DNA of 64,000 nucleotides. It comes from Streptomyces sp. R28. Lineage in GTDB: Bacteria > Actinomycetota > Actinomycetes > Streptomycetales > Streptomycetaceae. Location: assembly GCF_041052385.1 (NCBI RefSeq), contig NZ_CP163439.1:2221001-2285000 (forward strand), read 5' to 3'. The notes under the pieces are model-generated. The model was not told where the DNA came from, made no database searches, and saw nothing but the letters and a program-made list of their open reading frames with translations. The first letter of the stretch is position 1; every line of letters begins with the position of its first letter. This document shows positions 1 to 7,655 of the stretch, piece after piece. Position numbers and translations under genes: made by a program.

Positions 1-307
1 TCTCGGGGTCGTAGCCGTGGATCGCCGGGATCTTGTCGGGGGCGACCTTCGCCACCTGGTCGTACGCACGGGCCTCGGCGTCGGCGCGGTCGGGGTTCAT
101 CGGCCAGGAGGGACCGGCGACCCGCACCCAGGGCAGGGCCTGCTTGACGGCGAGGCTGCGGGTGCCGTCGCCGGAGGAGGCGAGGAAGACGCGGTTCATG
201 TTGCCGTCCGACACCTCGCGCACACGGATGTCGGTCCCCTCAGTCCAGTGGCCGCGCTCGCGCAGGTAGCCGGGGATGTCGTCGGTCTCCAGGATGCGGT
301 AGCCCAT
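1..307 (-). CDS. mtnK: S-methyl-5-thioribose kinase, N-terminal part (cut by window edge)
   Basis: This is the last gene of the minus-strand transporter operon. Only the first 102 residues lie inside the window; the rest runs off the left edge. The kinase phosphorylates methylthioribose (MTR) to MTR-1-phosphate, the entry step of methionine salvage, in the cytoplasm. Visible family marks are SDGNMNRVF (the glycine-rich loop equivalent) and VKQALPWVRVAGPSWPMNPD, which match the MTR-kinase family and not general aminoglycoside kinases. ATG at 307 begins MGYRILETDD. Only 22 nt separate it from the permease stop, so co-transcription is likely. The divergent mtnDCB genes and the mtnA gene nearby agree with this identity. 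Confidence 0.93.
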   Translation of the reverse strand, partial: MGYRILETDDIPGYLRERGHWTEGTDIRVREVSDGNMNRVFLASSGDGTRSLAVKQALPWVRVAGPSWPMNPDRADAEARAYDQVAKVAPDKIPAIHGYDPE

Positions 308-329
308 CGCGGTAACTCCTCGAACTTCC

Positions 330-1376
330 TTATGCGGTACGGCGCTTGGACAGGGTGAAGCTGAAGACCAGGGCGAGGATGAGGACCGCGCCCTCGACGA
401 CGTCCTGGGTGTAGTAAGGCAGGCCCTTGATGGTCAGGCCGGTGGTGATGATGCCGATCAGGACGGCGCCGAGGGCCGTGCCCCAGACGTTGGGGCGGCC
501 GCGGCCCAGGACGGAGGTGCCGACGAGGGCCACCGCGACCGCCTCCAGCAGCTGCGAGGTGCCCGCCGACACGTCGCCCTGGCCGATGCGGGAGGCCAGG
601 ATCAGGCCGCCGATCGAGGCGAGCACGCCGGACAGGACGTAGGCGAGGGACCGGTACGCGCCGACGCGGATGCCGGCCAGGCGGGAGGCCTCGGGGTTGG
701 CGCCGATGGCGTACAGGACGCGGCCCCAGCGGGTGCGGGCGAGGAAGACCCAGGCGCCGATGGTCAGCGCGCCGAAGATCAGGACCGAGATCGGGATGCC
801 GAGGAGCGTGCCGCGGTCGATGCGCAGGAAGCCATCGGTGAACCTGCCGGGGGCCGTGGTGCCGTCGTCCAGCGTCATGCCAGGGGTGATGGACTGGCCG
901 TCGACCAGGATGAGCTTGCTGCCCTGGATCACGAACATCGTGCCGAGGGTGGCGAGCATGTCCGGGATCTTCAGTACGACGATCAGGAGCGCGTTGAGCA
1001 GGCCCGCGAGCGCGCCTGCCGCCAGCACCGCGACGATCGCGACCGCGCCGATCTGGTTGTGGACGACCATCGTCTGGGCGGCGACCGAGACACCCAGGCC
1101 GGCGACCGCGCCGACGGACATGTCCATTCCGCCGACGGCCATGGTGAGGGTGACCCCGAGGCCGAGGATGGCGGCGACGGAGACGTACCGGAGGGTGTCG
1201 AGGAGGGTCGCCGACTCGCGGAAGGAGCCCTCGCTCAGCGCGAAGTACAGGAACAGCGCGACCGTGACGAAGATGAAGCCGTACTTGATGACGGCGTTCT
1301 GGACGCGTACGGCCGTGGTGGTGCCGGGCGGTATCGCCGCCTTCACCGGGACCTCGGTGCTCTGCTGGGTGGTCAT
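330..1376 (-). CDS. ABC transporter permease, RbsC-like (probable methylthioribose uptake)
   Basis: This is a membrane permease of 349 residues in the ribose/AI-2-type BPD_transp_2 family, with about eight to ten hydrophobic segments. The family signature VGGMDMSVGAVAGL (compare GGIDLSVG in RbsC) and a loop ending ...GANPEASRLAGI are both present. ATG at 1376 (MTTQQSTEV) is preferred because the upstream extension is built from a 9-nt tandem repeat. It lies between the ATPase and mtnK on the same strand. Linkage to the kinase suggests that methylthioribose, or a close thio-sugar, is the substrate. Substrate assignment is inference; the family call is firm. Confidence 0.9.
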   Translation of the reverse strand: MTTQQSTEVPVKAAIPPGTTTAVRVQNAVIKYGFIFVTVALFLYFALSEGSFRESATLLDTLRYVSVAAILGLGVTLTMAVGGMDMSVGAVAGLGVSVAAQTMVVHNQIGAVAIVAVLAAGALAGLLNALLIVVLKIPDMLATLGTMFVIQGSKLILVDGQSITPGMTLDDGTTAPGRFTDGFLRIDRGTLLGIPISVLIFGALTIGAWVFLARTRWGRVLYAIGANPEASRLAGIRVGAYRSLAYVLSGVLASIGGLILASRIGQGDVSAGTSQLLEAVAVALVGTSVLGRGRPNVWGTALGAVLIGIITTGLTIKGLPYYTQDVVEGAVLILALVFSFTLSKRRTA

Positions 1377-1395
1377 GGGGTGCTGCTTCCTTCGG

Positions 1396-1458
1396 GCGTA
1401 CGAGGCGTACGAGGCTTGCGCGGCGTACAAGGCTTGCGCGGCATGCGAGGCGTACGAC
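1396..1458. repeat. 9-nt tandem repeat, seven units, between permease and ATPase genes
   Basis: Seven consecutive 9-nt units run through the gap between the permease start and the ATPase stop. They are gcgtacgag twice, gcttgcgcg, gcgtacaag, gcttgcgcg, gcatgcgag and gcgtacgac. If read through, they would encode Ala/Tyr/Cys-rich peptide. I treat the block as intergenic, because the permease has its own ATG immediately after it. Confidence 0.8.
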
Positions 1459-1470
1459 GGGCGGGCGGCA

Positions 1471-2991
1471 TCAGACGCACGCCGAGATCGTCTGGATCAC
1501 GCGGTCGCGTTCCGCGTCCTCGCCGTACGCGTCGAGGTGGACCTCGCCGGCGGCCAGCACGACGACCCGGTCGGCGACCTCCAGCACCTCGTCGACGTCG
1601 GCGGACAGGACGAGCACGGCGGCCCCCTCGGCGGCCAGCGCCCTGGCGCGGCGGCCGATGTCACGGCGGGCACCGATGTCCACGCCCCGGAAGGGTTCGT
1701 CCAGGATGAGGACGCGTGGGCTGCGGGCGAGCCAGCGGCCGACGACGACCTTCTGCTGGTTGCCGCCGGACAGTTCCTCGACGGTGCTGTGCTCGTCGCG
1801 GGCGACCACGCCGAGGGCCTCGATGGTGTCGCGGCCGAGGGCGTCCTCCTTCGAGCGCTGGACGAGGCCGGCCCGGGAGAGCGACTTCAAGAACGGCAGC
1901 GAGATGTTCTGGGCCAGCGACCAGCCGGGGACGAGCGCGTCGGCGTGCCGGTCCTCGGGGACCAGGTGGACGCCGGCCCGGATGGCGTCGGAGGGGCGGC
2001 GGGGCTCGTACCGCTTGCCGTCGAGTTCGACCGTGCCCGTCGCGAAGGGCTCGGCACCGAACAGGCCGCGGGCCAGTTCGGTCTTGCCCGCGCCCAACAG
2101 GCCCACCACACCGGTGACTTCACCGGTGCGGAGGTCGAGGTCCAGGGGTGTTCGGCCCTCGAAGAGCCGTACACCGCGCAACGACAGCACCACATTCCCG
2201 CCCGCCCCGTCCCGGACCGGGCGGGCCGTCGTCGCCTCCTGCGCCTGGGCCAGCATCGCGCGCAGGGCGCTGTCCCAGTCGAAGGGCTTGGCCTGGTCCT
2301 CGGTGAGACGGCCGTCCCGCAGGACGACCAGGCGGGCGGCGAGCGTGTCGATCTCGCCGAGGCGGTGGGAGACGTAGAGGACCGCGATGCCGTCGTCGCG
2401 CATCTTCTCGACGAGCGCGAAGAGGCGTTCGGCCTCGGCGGCGGACAGGGCCGAGGTCGGCTCGTCGAGGATCAGCAGGCGGGGGCGGGTCGCGAGGGCG
2501 CGGGCGAGGATGAGCAACTGGCGGTCGGACACGCCCAGTTCGGTGACGTCCTTCCTGAGGAGGGCGTCGCTCCAGTCGAGGCCCAGGCCCGCCTGGATCT
2601 CGCGGGCGCGCGCCAGCAGCCGGCCGCCGCTCAGGAGCGGGTTGCCGCGCGCCTGCGCCAGCTCCTCGAAGACCAGGTTCTCCGCGACCGAGAGGCCCGG
2701 CACGATGCCCTCGCCGATGCGCTGGTGCACCGTCTGGACACCCAACTGGCGTGCGGCCAGCGGGGAGTGGAGTGCCGCGGGCTCCCCGGCGACCCGCACC
2801 GCTCCCCCGTGGTCCGTGTGCACACCCGACAGGATCTTGATGAGCGTGGACTTGCCGGCGCCGTTCGCGCCGAGCAGCGCGACCACGCTGCCCGGGGCGA
2901 TGTCGAGGGTGACGGAGGCGAGCACCGTCCTGCCGCCGAAGGCCATGCTGACGTCGGTCAGAGAGACGGCAGGAACCTCAGTGGGCGACAT
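1471..2991 (-). CDS. Sugar-type ABC ATPase with two nucleotide-binding domains
   Basis: This is an RbsA/MglA-class ATPase of 506 residues with two fused ABC domains. Domain 1 has Walker A GANGAGKST and Walker B LLILDEPTSAL. Its signature is degenerate (LGVSDRQLLILARAL). Domain 2 has the weakened Walker A GLLGAGKTE usual for this class, a good signature LSGGNQQKVVVGRWL, and Walker B LILDEPFRGVDIGA. It energises uptake through the permease encoded downstream. The start at 2991 overlaps the stop of the binding-protein gene (2978) by 14 nt, which indicates translational coupling. The substrate is inferred to be methylthioribose from the adjoining mtnK. Confidence 0.92.
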   Translation of the reverse strand: MSPTEVPAVSLTDVSMAFGGRTVLASVTLDIAPGSVVALLGANGAGKSTLIKILSGVHTDHGGAVRVAGEPAALHSPLAARQLGVQTVHQRIGEGIVPGLSVAENLVFEELAQARGNPLLSGGRLLARAREIQAGLGLDWSDALLRKDVTELGVSDRQLLILARALATRPRLLILDEPTSALSAAEAERLFALVEKMRDDGIAVLYVSHRLGEIDTLAARLVVLRDGRLTEDQAKPFDWDSALRAMLAQAQEATTARPVRDGAGGNVVLSLRGVRLFEGRTPLDLDLRTGEVTGVVGLLGAGKTELARGLFGAEPFATGTVELDGKRYEPRRPSDAIRAGVHLVPEDRHADALVPGWSLAQNISLPFLKSLSRAGLVQRSKEDALGRDTIEALGVVARDEHSTVEELSGGNQQKVVVGRWLARSPRVLILDEPFRGVDIGARRDIGRRARALAAEGAAVLVLSADVDEVLEVADRVVVLAAGEVHLDAYGEDAERDRVIQTISACV

Positions 2992-4075
2992 TGGAGATCC
3001 AGTCGGCGGTCGAGACCTGCGCCAGGTTCAGCGCGGGCAGCGCCTGCCGCAGCTGGTCCATGTTCTCGATCTTCTTCTCGCGCAGGAAGTCCTGGGTGAT
3101 GGCGACGGCCGGGAACTCCACCGAGGTCCTGTTCAGCTGTCCGGCCAGCTCCAGGGCGGTCGTACGGACGACGGCGGCGCCGACGGCGGACGGGTCGGTG
3201 CCCGCGGTGGCGACCCAGGGGCTGCCGTCGGCGGTCATGTTCTGTATGTCGGCATTGGAGACATCCGCGCCGAAGACCTTCACCTTGTCCTGCAGCTTCT
3301 TGTTCTGGACGGCGAGGACGGTGCCCTTGGCGAGTTCGTCGTACGGGGCGAAGATGCCGGTGACATCGGAGTGCTGGGTGAGGGCGGCGGACACCAACGG
3401 CACGTTGTCCGTCGCCGTGGAGTCGGTCACCTTGCCGACCTTGAACTGCTGCTTCCAGCCTTGCGCAGCTACCTCGCTCGCCCAGACGGTGTTCCGCTTG
3501 TCCAGGGCGGCGTAGCCGGCGACGTTGACGTAACCGACCTTGGCGTCCTTGCCGACCTCCTTGGCCATCACGTCGAGGACGGCCTGGGCCATGCTCGCGT
3601 CGTTCTGCTTGGTGCTGACGACGCCCTTGGTGGAGGTCTCGACGTCGTAGACGACGACCTTGATGCCCTTCTTCACGGCCTTGTCGATCTCCGGCTGGAT
3701 GGTGGCCGGAAAGCCGTGGTCGACGATGATGGCCTGCGCGCCGGAGTTGATGGCCGAGGACAGGTCGGTGGCCTGCTTGGCGTTGTCGGCCTGGGCGTCG
3801 TACACGGTCAGGTCGATGCCGAGGGCCTTGGCCTGCGCCTTGGCGCCGTTGCCCCACTGCTCGAAGTAGTCGCCGGCGCCGCTCTGCCGGACGAGGGCCA
3901 CCTTGACGGTGCCCTCGCTGAAGGGGGCGGGCTTCGCGCCGGTGGCGGCCGCGGCCGAGGCGGCGGTGTTGCCGGAGGTCTTGGACGCGTCCGTGGACTG
4001 CGAGCAGCCCGCGAGGAGCAGGACGGAGACGGACGCGAGGGAGAGTGCGGCAAGGGGCAGACGGACACGGGACAT
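2978..4075 (-). CDS. Sugar-binding lipoprotein of the ABC transporter (periplasmic-binding type 4 fold)
   Basis: This is a lipoprotein of 365 residues. The signal peptide ends in a clear lipobox (LLLAGC at about residues 19-24), so it is anchored outside the membrane. The body resembles ribose/AI-2-binding proteins, with motifs such as VALVRQSGAGDYFEQW, DAQADN, AQAIIVDHG and GTDPSAVGAAVV. It should capture the sugar and hand it to the two-domain ATPase/permease system. An SD-like GGAG lies about 7 nt before ATG 4075. The first 160 nt of the transcript upstream carry a short leader ORF (4236-4307). Methylthioribose is the expected ligand from context; this has not been shown. Confidence 0.9.
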   Translation of the reverse strand: MSRVRLPLAALSLASVSVLLLAGCSQSTDASKTSGNTAASAAAATGAKPAPFSEGTVKVALVRQSGAGDYFEQWGNGAKAQAKALGIDLTVYDAQADNAKQATDLSSAINSGAQAIIVDHGFPATIQPEIDKAVKKGIKVVVYDVETSTKGVVSTKQNDASMAQAVLDVMAKEVGKDAKVGYVNVAGYAALDKRNTVWASEVAAQGWKQQFKVGKVTDSTATDNVPLVSAALTQHSDVTGIFAPYDELAKGTVLAVQNKKLQDKVKVFGADVSNADIQNMTADGSPWVATAGTDPSAVGAAVVRTTALELAGQLNRTSVEFPAVAITQDFLREKKIENMDQLRQALPALNLAQVSTADWISNVAH

Positions 4076-4235
4076 GACGGAGCTCCAGGTGCGAGGAAAG
4101 GGTGGGGAGTTGCTCGGCCCGGAGCTGGGGGCACGAACGAGCCACCGGCCGTTGTGCGGCTACCACCGGCCGCTGCGAGGCTGAGGCGAGTGCGGCGGCC
4201 CGCGAAACGCGGGCGCGAGGGAGCTCCGGATGAGG

Positions 4236-4307
4236 TCAGCGACAGCTGGCTGTGGTCGACCGGAGCAAGTCCACGTACAGCCGCCGCACGAGCAGCAGCG
4301 TCTTCAT
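4236..4307 (-). CDS. Leader peptide (23 aa) of the methylthioribose transporter/kinase operon
   Basis: This tiny ORF has 23 codons. It begins MKTLLL and its last 17 residues are VRRLYVDLLRSTTASCR, with one Cys in the next-to-last position. The pattern RR-x-x-V-D-L-x-R followed by a terminal Cys-Arg is what I recall from leader peptides in front of sulfur-assimilation genes in Streptomyces. No Shine-Dalgarno sequence precedes the ATG. A promoter (4314-4343) places the transcription start at or next to the A of ATG, so a leaderless mRNA is likely. The peptide ends 160 nt before the binding-protein gene. Inference: ribosome stalling at the Cys codon senses cysteine and controls the operon. Confidence 0.72.
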   Translation of the reverse strand: MKTLLLVRRLYVDLLRSTTASCR

Positions 4308-4313
4308 ACGGAG

Positions 4314-4343
4314 ATCATGGGAACGATTTCAGCCACCCGTCAA
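4314..4343 (-). promoter_or_regulatory. Promoter of the leader peptide/ABC transporter/mtnK operon
   Basis: Reading the minus strand, TTGACG (4343-4338) is followed after 18 nt by CATGAT (4319-4314), then six bases and the ATG of the leader ORF at 4307. TTGACG has five of six consensus bases and CATGAT four of six. The spacing predicts a start at the ATG itself. Confidence 0.6.
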
Positions 4344-4424
4344 AGCAATGGAAGCGGTTTCTCAGCACGTGAGACAACGACTACGTCACACCCGGTTGCC
4401 ACCACTGCGGGCTCCCGCCGGAGT

Positions 4425-4430
4425 TACGAT
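4425..4430 (+). promoter_or_regulatory. Possible -10 hexamer for mtnDCB
   Basis: TACGAT lies 38 nt upstream of the Met/Cys-rich leader ORF. No convincing -35 box is seen at 17-19 nt; TTGCCA occurs at 23 nt. It would give a transcript starting near 4437 that includes the leader peptide. Confidence 0.3.
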
Positions 4431-4468
4431 CACGGGACCGGCACCCGAACCGGCACAGTGAGGCCCTG

Positions 4469-4543
4469 ATGACGACTCCCCGCGCGACAGTGATGCGTAT
4501 GCCCTGCATGCGGTGCTGTCCCGGCGCGATGTGTCGCGGCTGA
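4469..4543 (+). CDS. Met/Cys-rich leader peptide (24 aa) upstream of mtnDCB
   Basis: This ORF has 24 codons. It begins MTTPRATV and its last 16 residues are MRMPCMRCCPGAMCRG. Five Met and four Cys make nine of 24 residues, far above normal content for a high-GC genome. It ends 105 nt before mtnD, whose products regenerate the methionine precursor. A weak purine run (agtgagg) sits just upstream of the ATG; internal ATGs at 4493 and 4499 are alternatives. The composition fits an attenuator leader that measures charged tRNA-Met and/or tRNA-Cys. A terminator/antiterminator pair in 4544-4640 is not obvious to me, so the mechanism is inference. Confidence 0.68.
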   Translation: MTTPRATVMRMPCMRCCPGAMCRG

Positions 4544-4648
4544 CGAGCGCTGACCAGCTTCCGCACCGCTGCGCCCCCTTCCTCACCGCCCCCTCCGGGT
4601 GCTTGTCTCGGTACCCGGACTTCCCTTCCAGTTCCAGGAGTTGCACTC

Positions 4649-5248
4649 ATGACCCTGCTGACGACCTGGCCCGAGTCCGGACCGGAGACCCTGGTCCGCC
4701 GCACCTCGGACCCCGTCGAGATCGCCGCGGCCCTGAAGCCGCTGGGTGTGCGCTACGAGCAGTGGCCGATCCGCGAGGACGTCCCGTTCGACGCCGACAG
4801 CGACACCGTGTTCGCGGCGTACGGCCCCGAGATCGACCGGCCCAACGCCGAGGAGGGCTTCACCACCGTCGACGTGCTGGGTCTGCACCCCAGCGACGAC
4901 CCGGAGTTCCCGGCGAAGGCGAAGGCCGCGCGCGCGAAGTTCCTCCAGGAGCACACGCACGACGACGATGACGAGGTCCGCTTCTTCGTCTCCGGCTCCG
5001 GCATCTTCTACCTCCACGTGAACGGCGAGGTGCACGCCGTCTTCTGCGAGAAGGGCGACCTGCTGGGCGTGCCGCGCGGCACCACGCACTGGTTCGACAT
5101 GGGCACGAAGCCGTCCTTCACCGCGATCCGCTTCTTCCACGAGGAGGACGGCTGGATCGGCAACTTCACCGGTTCCGCCATTGCCGGCCGCTTCCCGGAC
5201 TACGACACGATCGCGGCCGGATACGACGCCGACAAGGCCGCGGCGTGA
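4649..5248 (+). CDS. mtnD: Acireductone dioxygenase
   Basis: This is a cupin of 199 residues that oxidises acireductone to 2-keto-4-methylthiobutyrate and formate (Fe form), the last ring-opening step of methionine salvage before transamination. The metal-binding signature [15 protein letters not shown] carries the two His and the Glu, and a further His lies in [14 protein letters not shown] is 8 nt before ATG 4649. Its stop overlaps the start of mtnC, so mtnD-mtnC-mtnB form one tightly coupled operon. It is preceded by the Met/Cys-rich leader ORF. Length and motifs are normal for the family. Confidence 0.96.
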   Translation: MTLLTTWPESGPETLVRRTSDPVEIAAALKPLGVRYEQWPIREDVPFDADSDTVFAAYGPEIDRPNAEEGFTTVDVLGLHPSDDPEFPAKAKAARAKFLQEHTHDDDDEVRFFVSGSGIFYLHVNGEVHAVFCEKGDLLGVPRGTTHWFDMGTKPSFTAIRFFHEEDGWIGNFTGSAIAGRFPDYDTIAAGYDADKAAA

Positions 5249-5997
5249 CCGTGCGGGATCTCCGGTTCGGCGTGGACGGCGTGGACGGCCTGGCCGCCGT
5301 GGTGCTCGACATCGAGGGCACCACGAGCGCCACCGGGTTCGTCGTCGACGTGCTGTACCCGTACTCGCGCTCACGGTTCGGGGCGCTGCTCGCCGAGCGC
5401 GGCGACGACCCCGAGGTGGCGCGGGCGGTCGCGCAGGTGCGGGAGCTGACGGGCGACCCGGACGCCGACGCCGTAGCGATCGAGAAGGCCCTCAACACCT
5501 GGCTGGACGAGGACCGCAAGGCCACCCCGCTGAAGACCCTCCAGGGCATCATCTGGTCCGAGGGCTTCGCCCGCGGTGACCTCGTGTCGCACTTCTACGA
5601 CGACGTCGTACCGCGGCTGCGCGCGTGGCACGCGGCCGGCGTACGGCTGTACGTCTACTCGTCGGGTTCGGTGGCCGCCCAGCGGGCGTGGTTCACGAAC
5701 AGCCCGGAGGGCGACCTGACGTCGCTGGTCTGCGGTCTGTACGACACCGAGAACGCGGGCCCCAAGCAGGAGCCGGCGTCGTACCGCCGTATCGCGGAGT
5801 CGACCGGCATCGAGCCGGCCGGCCTCCTCTTCCTCTCCGACCGCCCCGGTGAGCTGGACGCGGCCCGCGCGGCGGGCTGGCGGACGGTCGGCGTCCGGCG
5901 GCCCGGGGAGCCGTACTACGAGCAGGGTGTCGGCGACCACGCGCAGGCGGGGACGTTCGACGAGATCACCATCACCACTTCCGGGAGCAGCACGTGA
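5245..5997 (+). CDS. mtnC: Acireductone synthase (enolase-phosphatase E1)
   Basis: This is a HAD-superfamily enzyme of 250 residues that enolises and then dephosphorylates 2,3-diketo-5-methylthiopentyl-1-phosphate to acireductone. The HAD motif I variant LDIEGTTS, typical of E1 enzymes, is at about residues 17-24. Motif II is [10 protein letters not shown], and the motif III/IV region reads [15 protein letters not shown] at 5245 overlaps the mtnD stop (GTGA), which gives translational coupling. Its own end overlaps the mtnB start in the same way. The fusion-free E1 form together with separate MtnB is the standard bacterial arrangement. Confidence 0.95.
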   Translation: MTVRDLRFGVDGVDGLAAVVLDIEGTTSATGFVVDVLYPYSRSRFGALLAERGDDPEVARAVAQVRELTGDPDADAVAIEKALNTWLDEDRKATPLKTLQGIIWSEGFARGDLVSHFYDDVVPRLRAWHAAGVRLYVYSSGSVAAQRAWFTNSPEGDLTSLVCGLYDTENAGPKQEPASYRRIAESTGIEPAGLLFLSDRPGELDAARAAGWRTVGVRRPGEPYYEQGVGDHAQAGTFDEITITTSGSST

Positions 5998-6602
5998 CCG
6001 CCGAGATCAGCCAACTCGACCTTGAGGAGGCGGGCGCGGTCCTGGCCGCCGAGTCCGCCCGGTTCGCCTCCTTCGGCTGGATGCGGGGCACCTCCGGCAA
6101 CCTGTCCGTCGTGCTCACCCGCGACCCGCTACGGCTCGCGGTCACGGCCAGCGGCCACGACAAGGGCGAACTGACGCCCGCGGACGTGGTCCTGGTCGAC
6201 GGACAGGGCGCCGCGGTGCACGGCGGCAAGCCGTCCGCCGAGGCCGAACTGCACGCGCGCGTGGCCGCGCTGACCGGCGCCGGGGCCGTGGTCCACGTCC
6301 ACACGGTCGCCTCCGTGGCGATGGGCCGCCGCGAGCCCGGCGGCATCGTCTTCAAGGACCTGGAGATGCTCAAGGGCGTCGGCCAGCCCGCCCACGACGT
6401 CGAGGTGACCCTGCCGGTCATCGCCAACAGCCAGGACATGCTGGTCCTCGGCGACCGTCTGGAGGCCGCACGCGACCCCCGTATGCCCGCGGTGGTCGTG
6501 GCCGGACACGGCCTCTACGTCTGGGGCGACAGCCCGCGCCAGGCCCGCCACCACACCGAAGTGGTGGAGTGGCTGCTGGAGTTGGAGCTCGCCCAGCGGT
6601 GA
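5994..6602 (+). CDS. mtnB: Methylthioribulose-1-phosphate dehydratase
   Basis: This is a class-II aldolase-fold zinc enzyme of 202 residues that dehydrates methylthioribulose-1-phosphate. Zinc ligands are visible in VVHVHTVAS and in AGHGLYVWG, with the upstream catalytic region GHDKGELTPADVVLVD and AEAELHARV. GTG at 5994 overlaps the mtnC stop. It is the last gene of the mtnDCB operon and is followed by a convergent F420-type oxidoreductase gene after 46 nt. Expected cytoplasmic location and normal length. Confidence 0.95.
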   Translation: MTAEISQLDLEEAGAVLAAESARFASFGWMRGTSGNLSVVLTRDPLRLAVTASGHDKGELTPADVVLVDGQGAAVHGGKPSAEAELHARVAALTGAGAVVHVHTVASVAMGRREPGGIVFKDLEMLKGVGQPAHDVEVTLPVIANSQDMLVLGDRLEAARDPRMPAVVVAGHGLYVWGDSPRQARHHTEVVEWLLELELAQR

Positions 6603-6608
6603 CCGGGC

Positions 6609-6632
6609 GGCGCCGCGCCCACGTGCGGCGCC
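6609..6632. terminator. Weak hairpin between mtnB and the convergent oxidoreductase gene
   Basis: GGCGCCGC and GCGGCGCC can pair over 8 bp around an 8-nt loop in the 46-nt gap between two convergent stops. No T-run follows. It may serve both directions. Confidence 0.35.
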
Positions 6633-6648
6633 GGCAGGTGTACGGCGG

Positions 6649-7587
6649 TCAGGACGCCGTCTGGGGCAGCAGCGCCTCGCCCAGTCGCCGCCAGTGCGGC
6701 ATCGCGGTGCCGCCCGGTTCGGTGCCGATCACTTGCACGGCGACGTGGTCGGCACCCGCTGTGACGTGGGCGCGGAGCCTGTCGACCACCGTGTCCACGT
6801 CGCCCCAGAACACGAGGTCGTCCACGATGCGGTCGCTGCCGCCGTGCGCGATCTCCTCGTCCGAGTAGCCGAGGCGGCGGAACTTGGCGATGTTGTAAGG
6901 GGTGTTGAGGTAGGTCTTCAGGTGCTCGCGCGCCGTCGCGCGGGCCTTGTCGGCATCCGGCTCCAGGAGCACCGCGTGCTCGACGCCCAGGAAGGCGTCG
7001 GGGCCGAGGATCTCCCTGGCCTGGGCGGTGTGGGCCGTGTTGACGTGGTAGGTGTGCGCGCCGGCGGCACGGTCCCGGGCCAGGGCGATCATCTTGGGAC
7101 CGTACGCGGCCAGGACGCGGCGTACCGGGATCTGTGGCGCGGGGTTGGGTGACTCCTTCGCGAGCGCGTCCAGTTCGTCGACGTACTCGGCCACCGCCGC
7201 CAGGGGCTTGACGCCCGGTCGTGCGCCGCCGAATCCCAGGCCGAGCACATGCCGTCCCGGGTAGGCGTCGGCCAGCAGGGCACTCGCGGCGTGCGTCGCC
7301 GCCGCCCCGCGCGACCCGATCCGTGCGATGCCGTTGACCACCTGCAGCCGTTCGGTGCAGGAGAGCAGATAGGCGGCCTGGGTGAGCGCCTCACGCCCGC
7401 CCACCTCGGGGAACCAAACCGCCCGCCATCCTTGCTGTTCCAACTCCTGTACCGAGTCGCGTACCTGCGCGGCCGGCTGGTGCTCGAAGTCGAAGGTGTA
7501 CACGCCGAACGTGCCGAGGTCCGTGCCGAGATTCATGCCGAGGTCCGTGCCGACATTCGTACCGAGGTCCGTGCCTGGATTCTCCAT
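6649..7587 (-). CDS. LLM-class F420-dependent oxidoreductase with repeat-built N terminus
   Basis: This is a luciferase-like monooxygenase family protein of 312 residues (TIM barrel; F420-dependent subgroup as judged by TFDFEHQPAAQVRDSVQELEQQG and VLGLGFGGARPG). ATG 7587 gives MENPGTD. The first 25 residues are a repeat (GTDLG, GTNVG, GMNLG) encoded by six 12-nt units at 7511-7582, so the conserved fold begins near GTFGVYTF. It is downstream of an ArsR gene on the same strand, and a palindrome sits across its promoter (7595-7624), which suggests direct control by that regulator. The substrate is unknown. Position beside the salvage genes may be coincidental. Confidence 0.85.
   Translation of the reverse strand: MENPGTDLGTNVGTDLGMNLGTDLGTFGVYTFDFEHQPAAQVRDSVQELEQQGWRAVWFPEVGGREALTQAAYLLSCTERLQVVNGIARIGSRGAAATHAASALLADAYPGRHVLGLGFGGARPGVKPLAAVAEYVDELDALAKESPNPAPQIPVRRVLAAYGPKMIALARDRAAGAHTYHVNTAHTAQAREILGPDAFLGVEHAVLLEPDADKARATAREHLKTYLNTPYNIAKFRRLGYSDEEIAHGGSDRIVDDLVFWGDVDTVVDRLRAHVTAGADHVAVQVIGTEPGGTAMPHWRRLGEALLPQTAS
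7511..7582. repeat. 12-nt tandem repeat (six units, alternating as 24-mers) in the oxidoreductase 5' end
   Basis: The units are gtgccgaggtcc, gtgccgagattc, atgccgaggtcc, gtgccgacattc, gtaccgaggtcc and gtgcctggattc. The array is in frame with the coding sequence and can expand or contract without a frameshift, changing only the N-terminal Gly-Thr-Asp-Leu tract. Confidence 0.85.
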
Positions 7588-7594
7588 GCATCGA

Positions 7595-7624
7595 AATATC
7601 GCAGATTCTCGATATGAAACGCAA
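7595..7624 (-). promoter_or_regulatory. Promoter with overlapping ArsR-type operator
   Basis: On the minus strand, TTGCGT (7624-7619) and GATATT (7600-7595) are separated by 18 nt and lie just before ATG 7587. A perfect inverted repeat ATATCG-8 nt-CGATAT (7596-7615) covers the spacer and -10 box, so a bound dimer would block polymerase. The ArsR protein encoded directly upstream is the obvious candidate. Confidence 0.6.
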
Positions 7625-7655
7625 GGCGATTGCCGCCTTCGAAGGGATCCAACCT

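Noticed and set aside
4228..4280. Possible SAM-type riboswitch between the divergent mtn operons (GGTCAGCGACAGC and nearby ACAGCTGGCTGT hairpin).
   Set aside because: The core elements of SAM-I/IV aptamers are not present in order, and the segment is better explained as the coding sequence of the 23-residue leader peptide.
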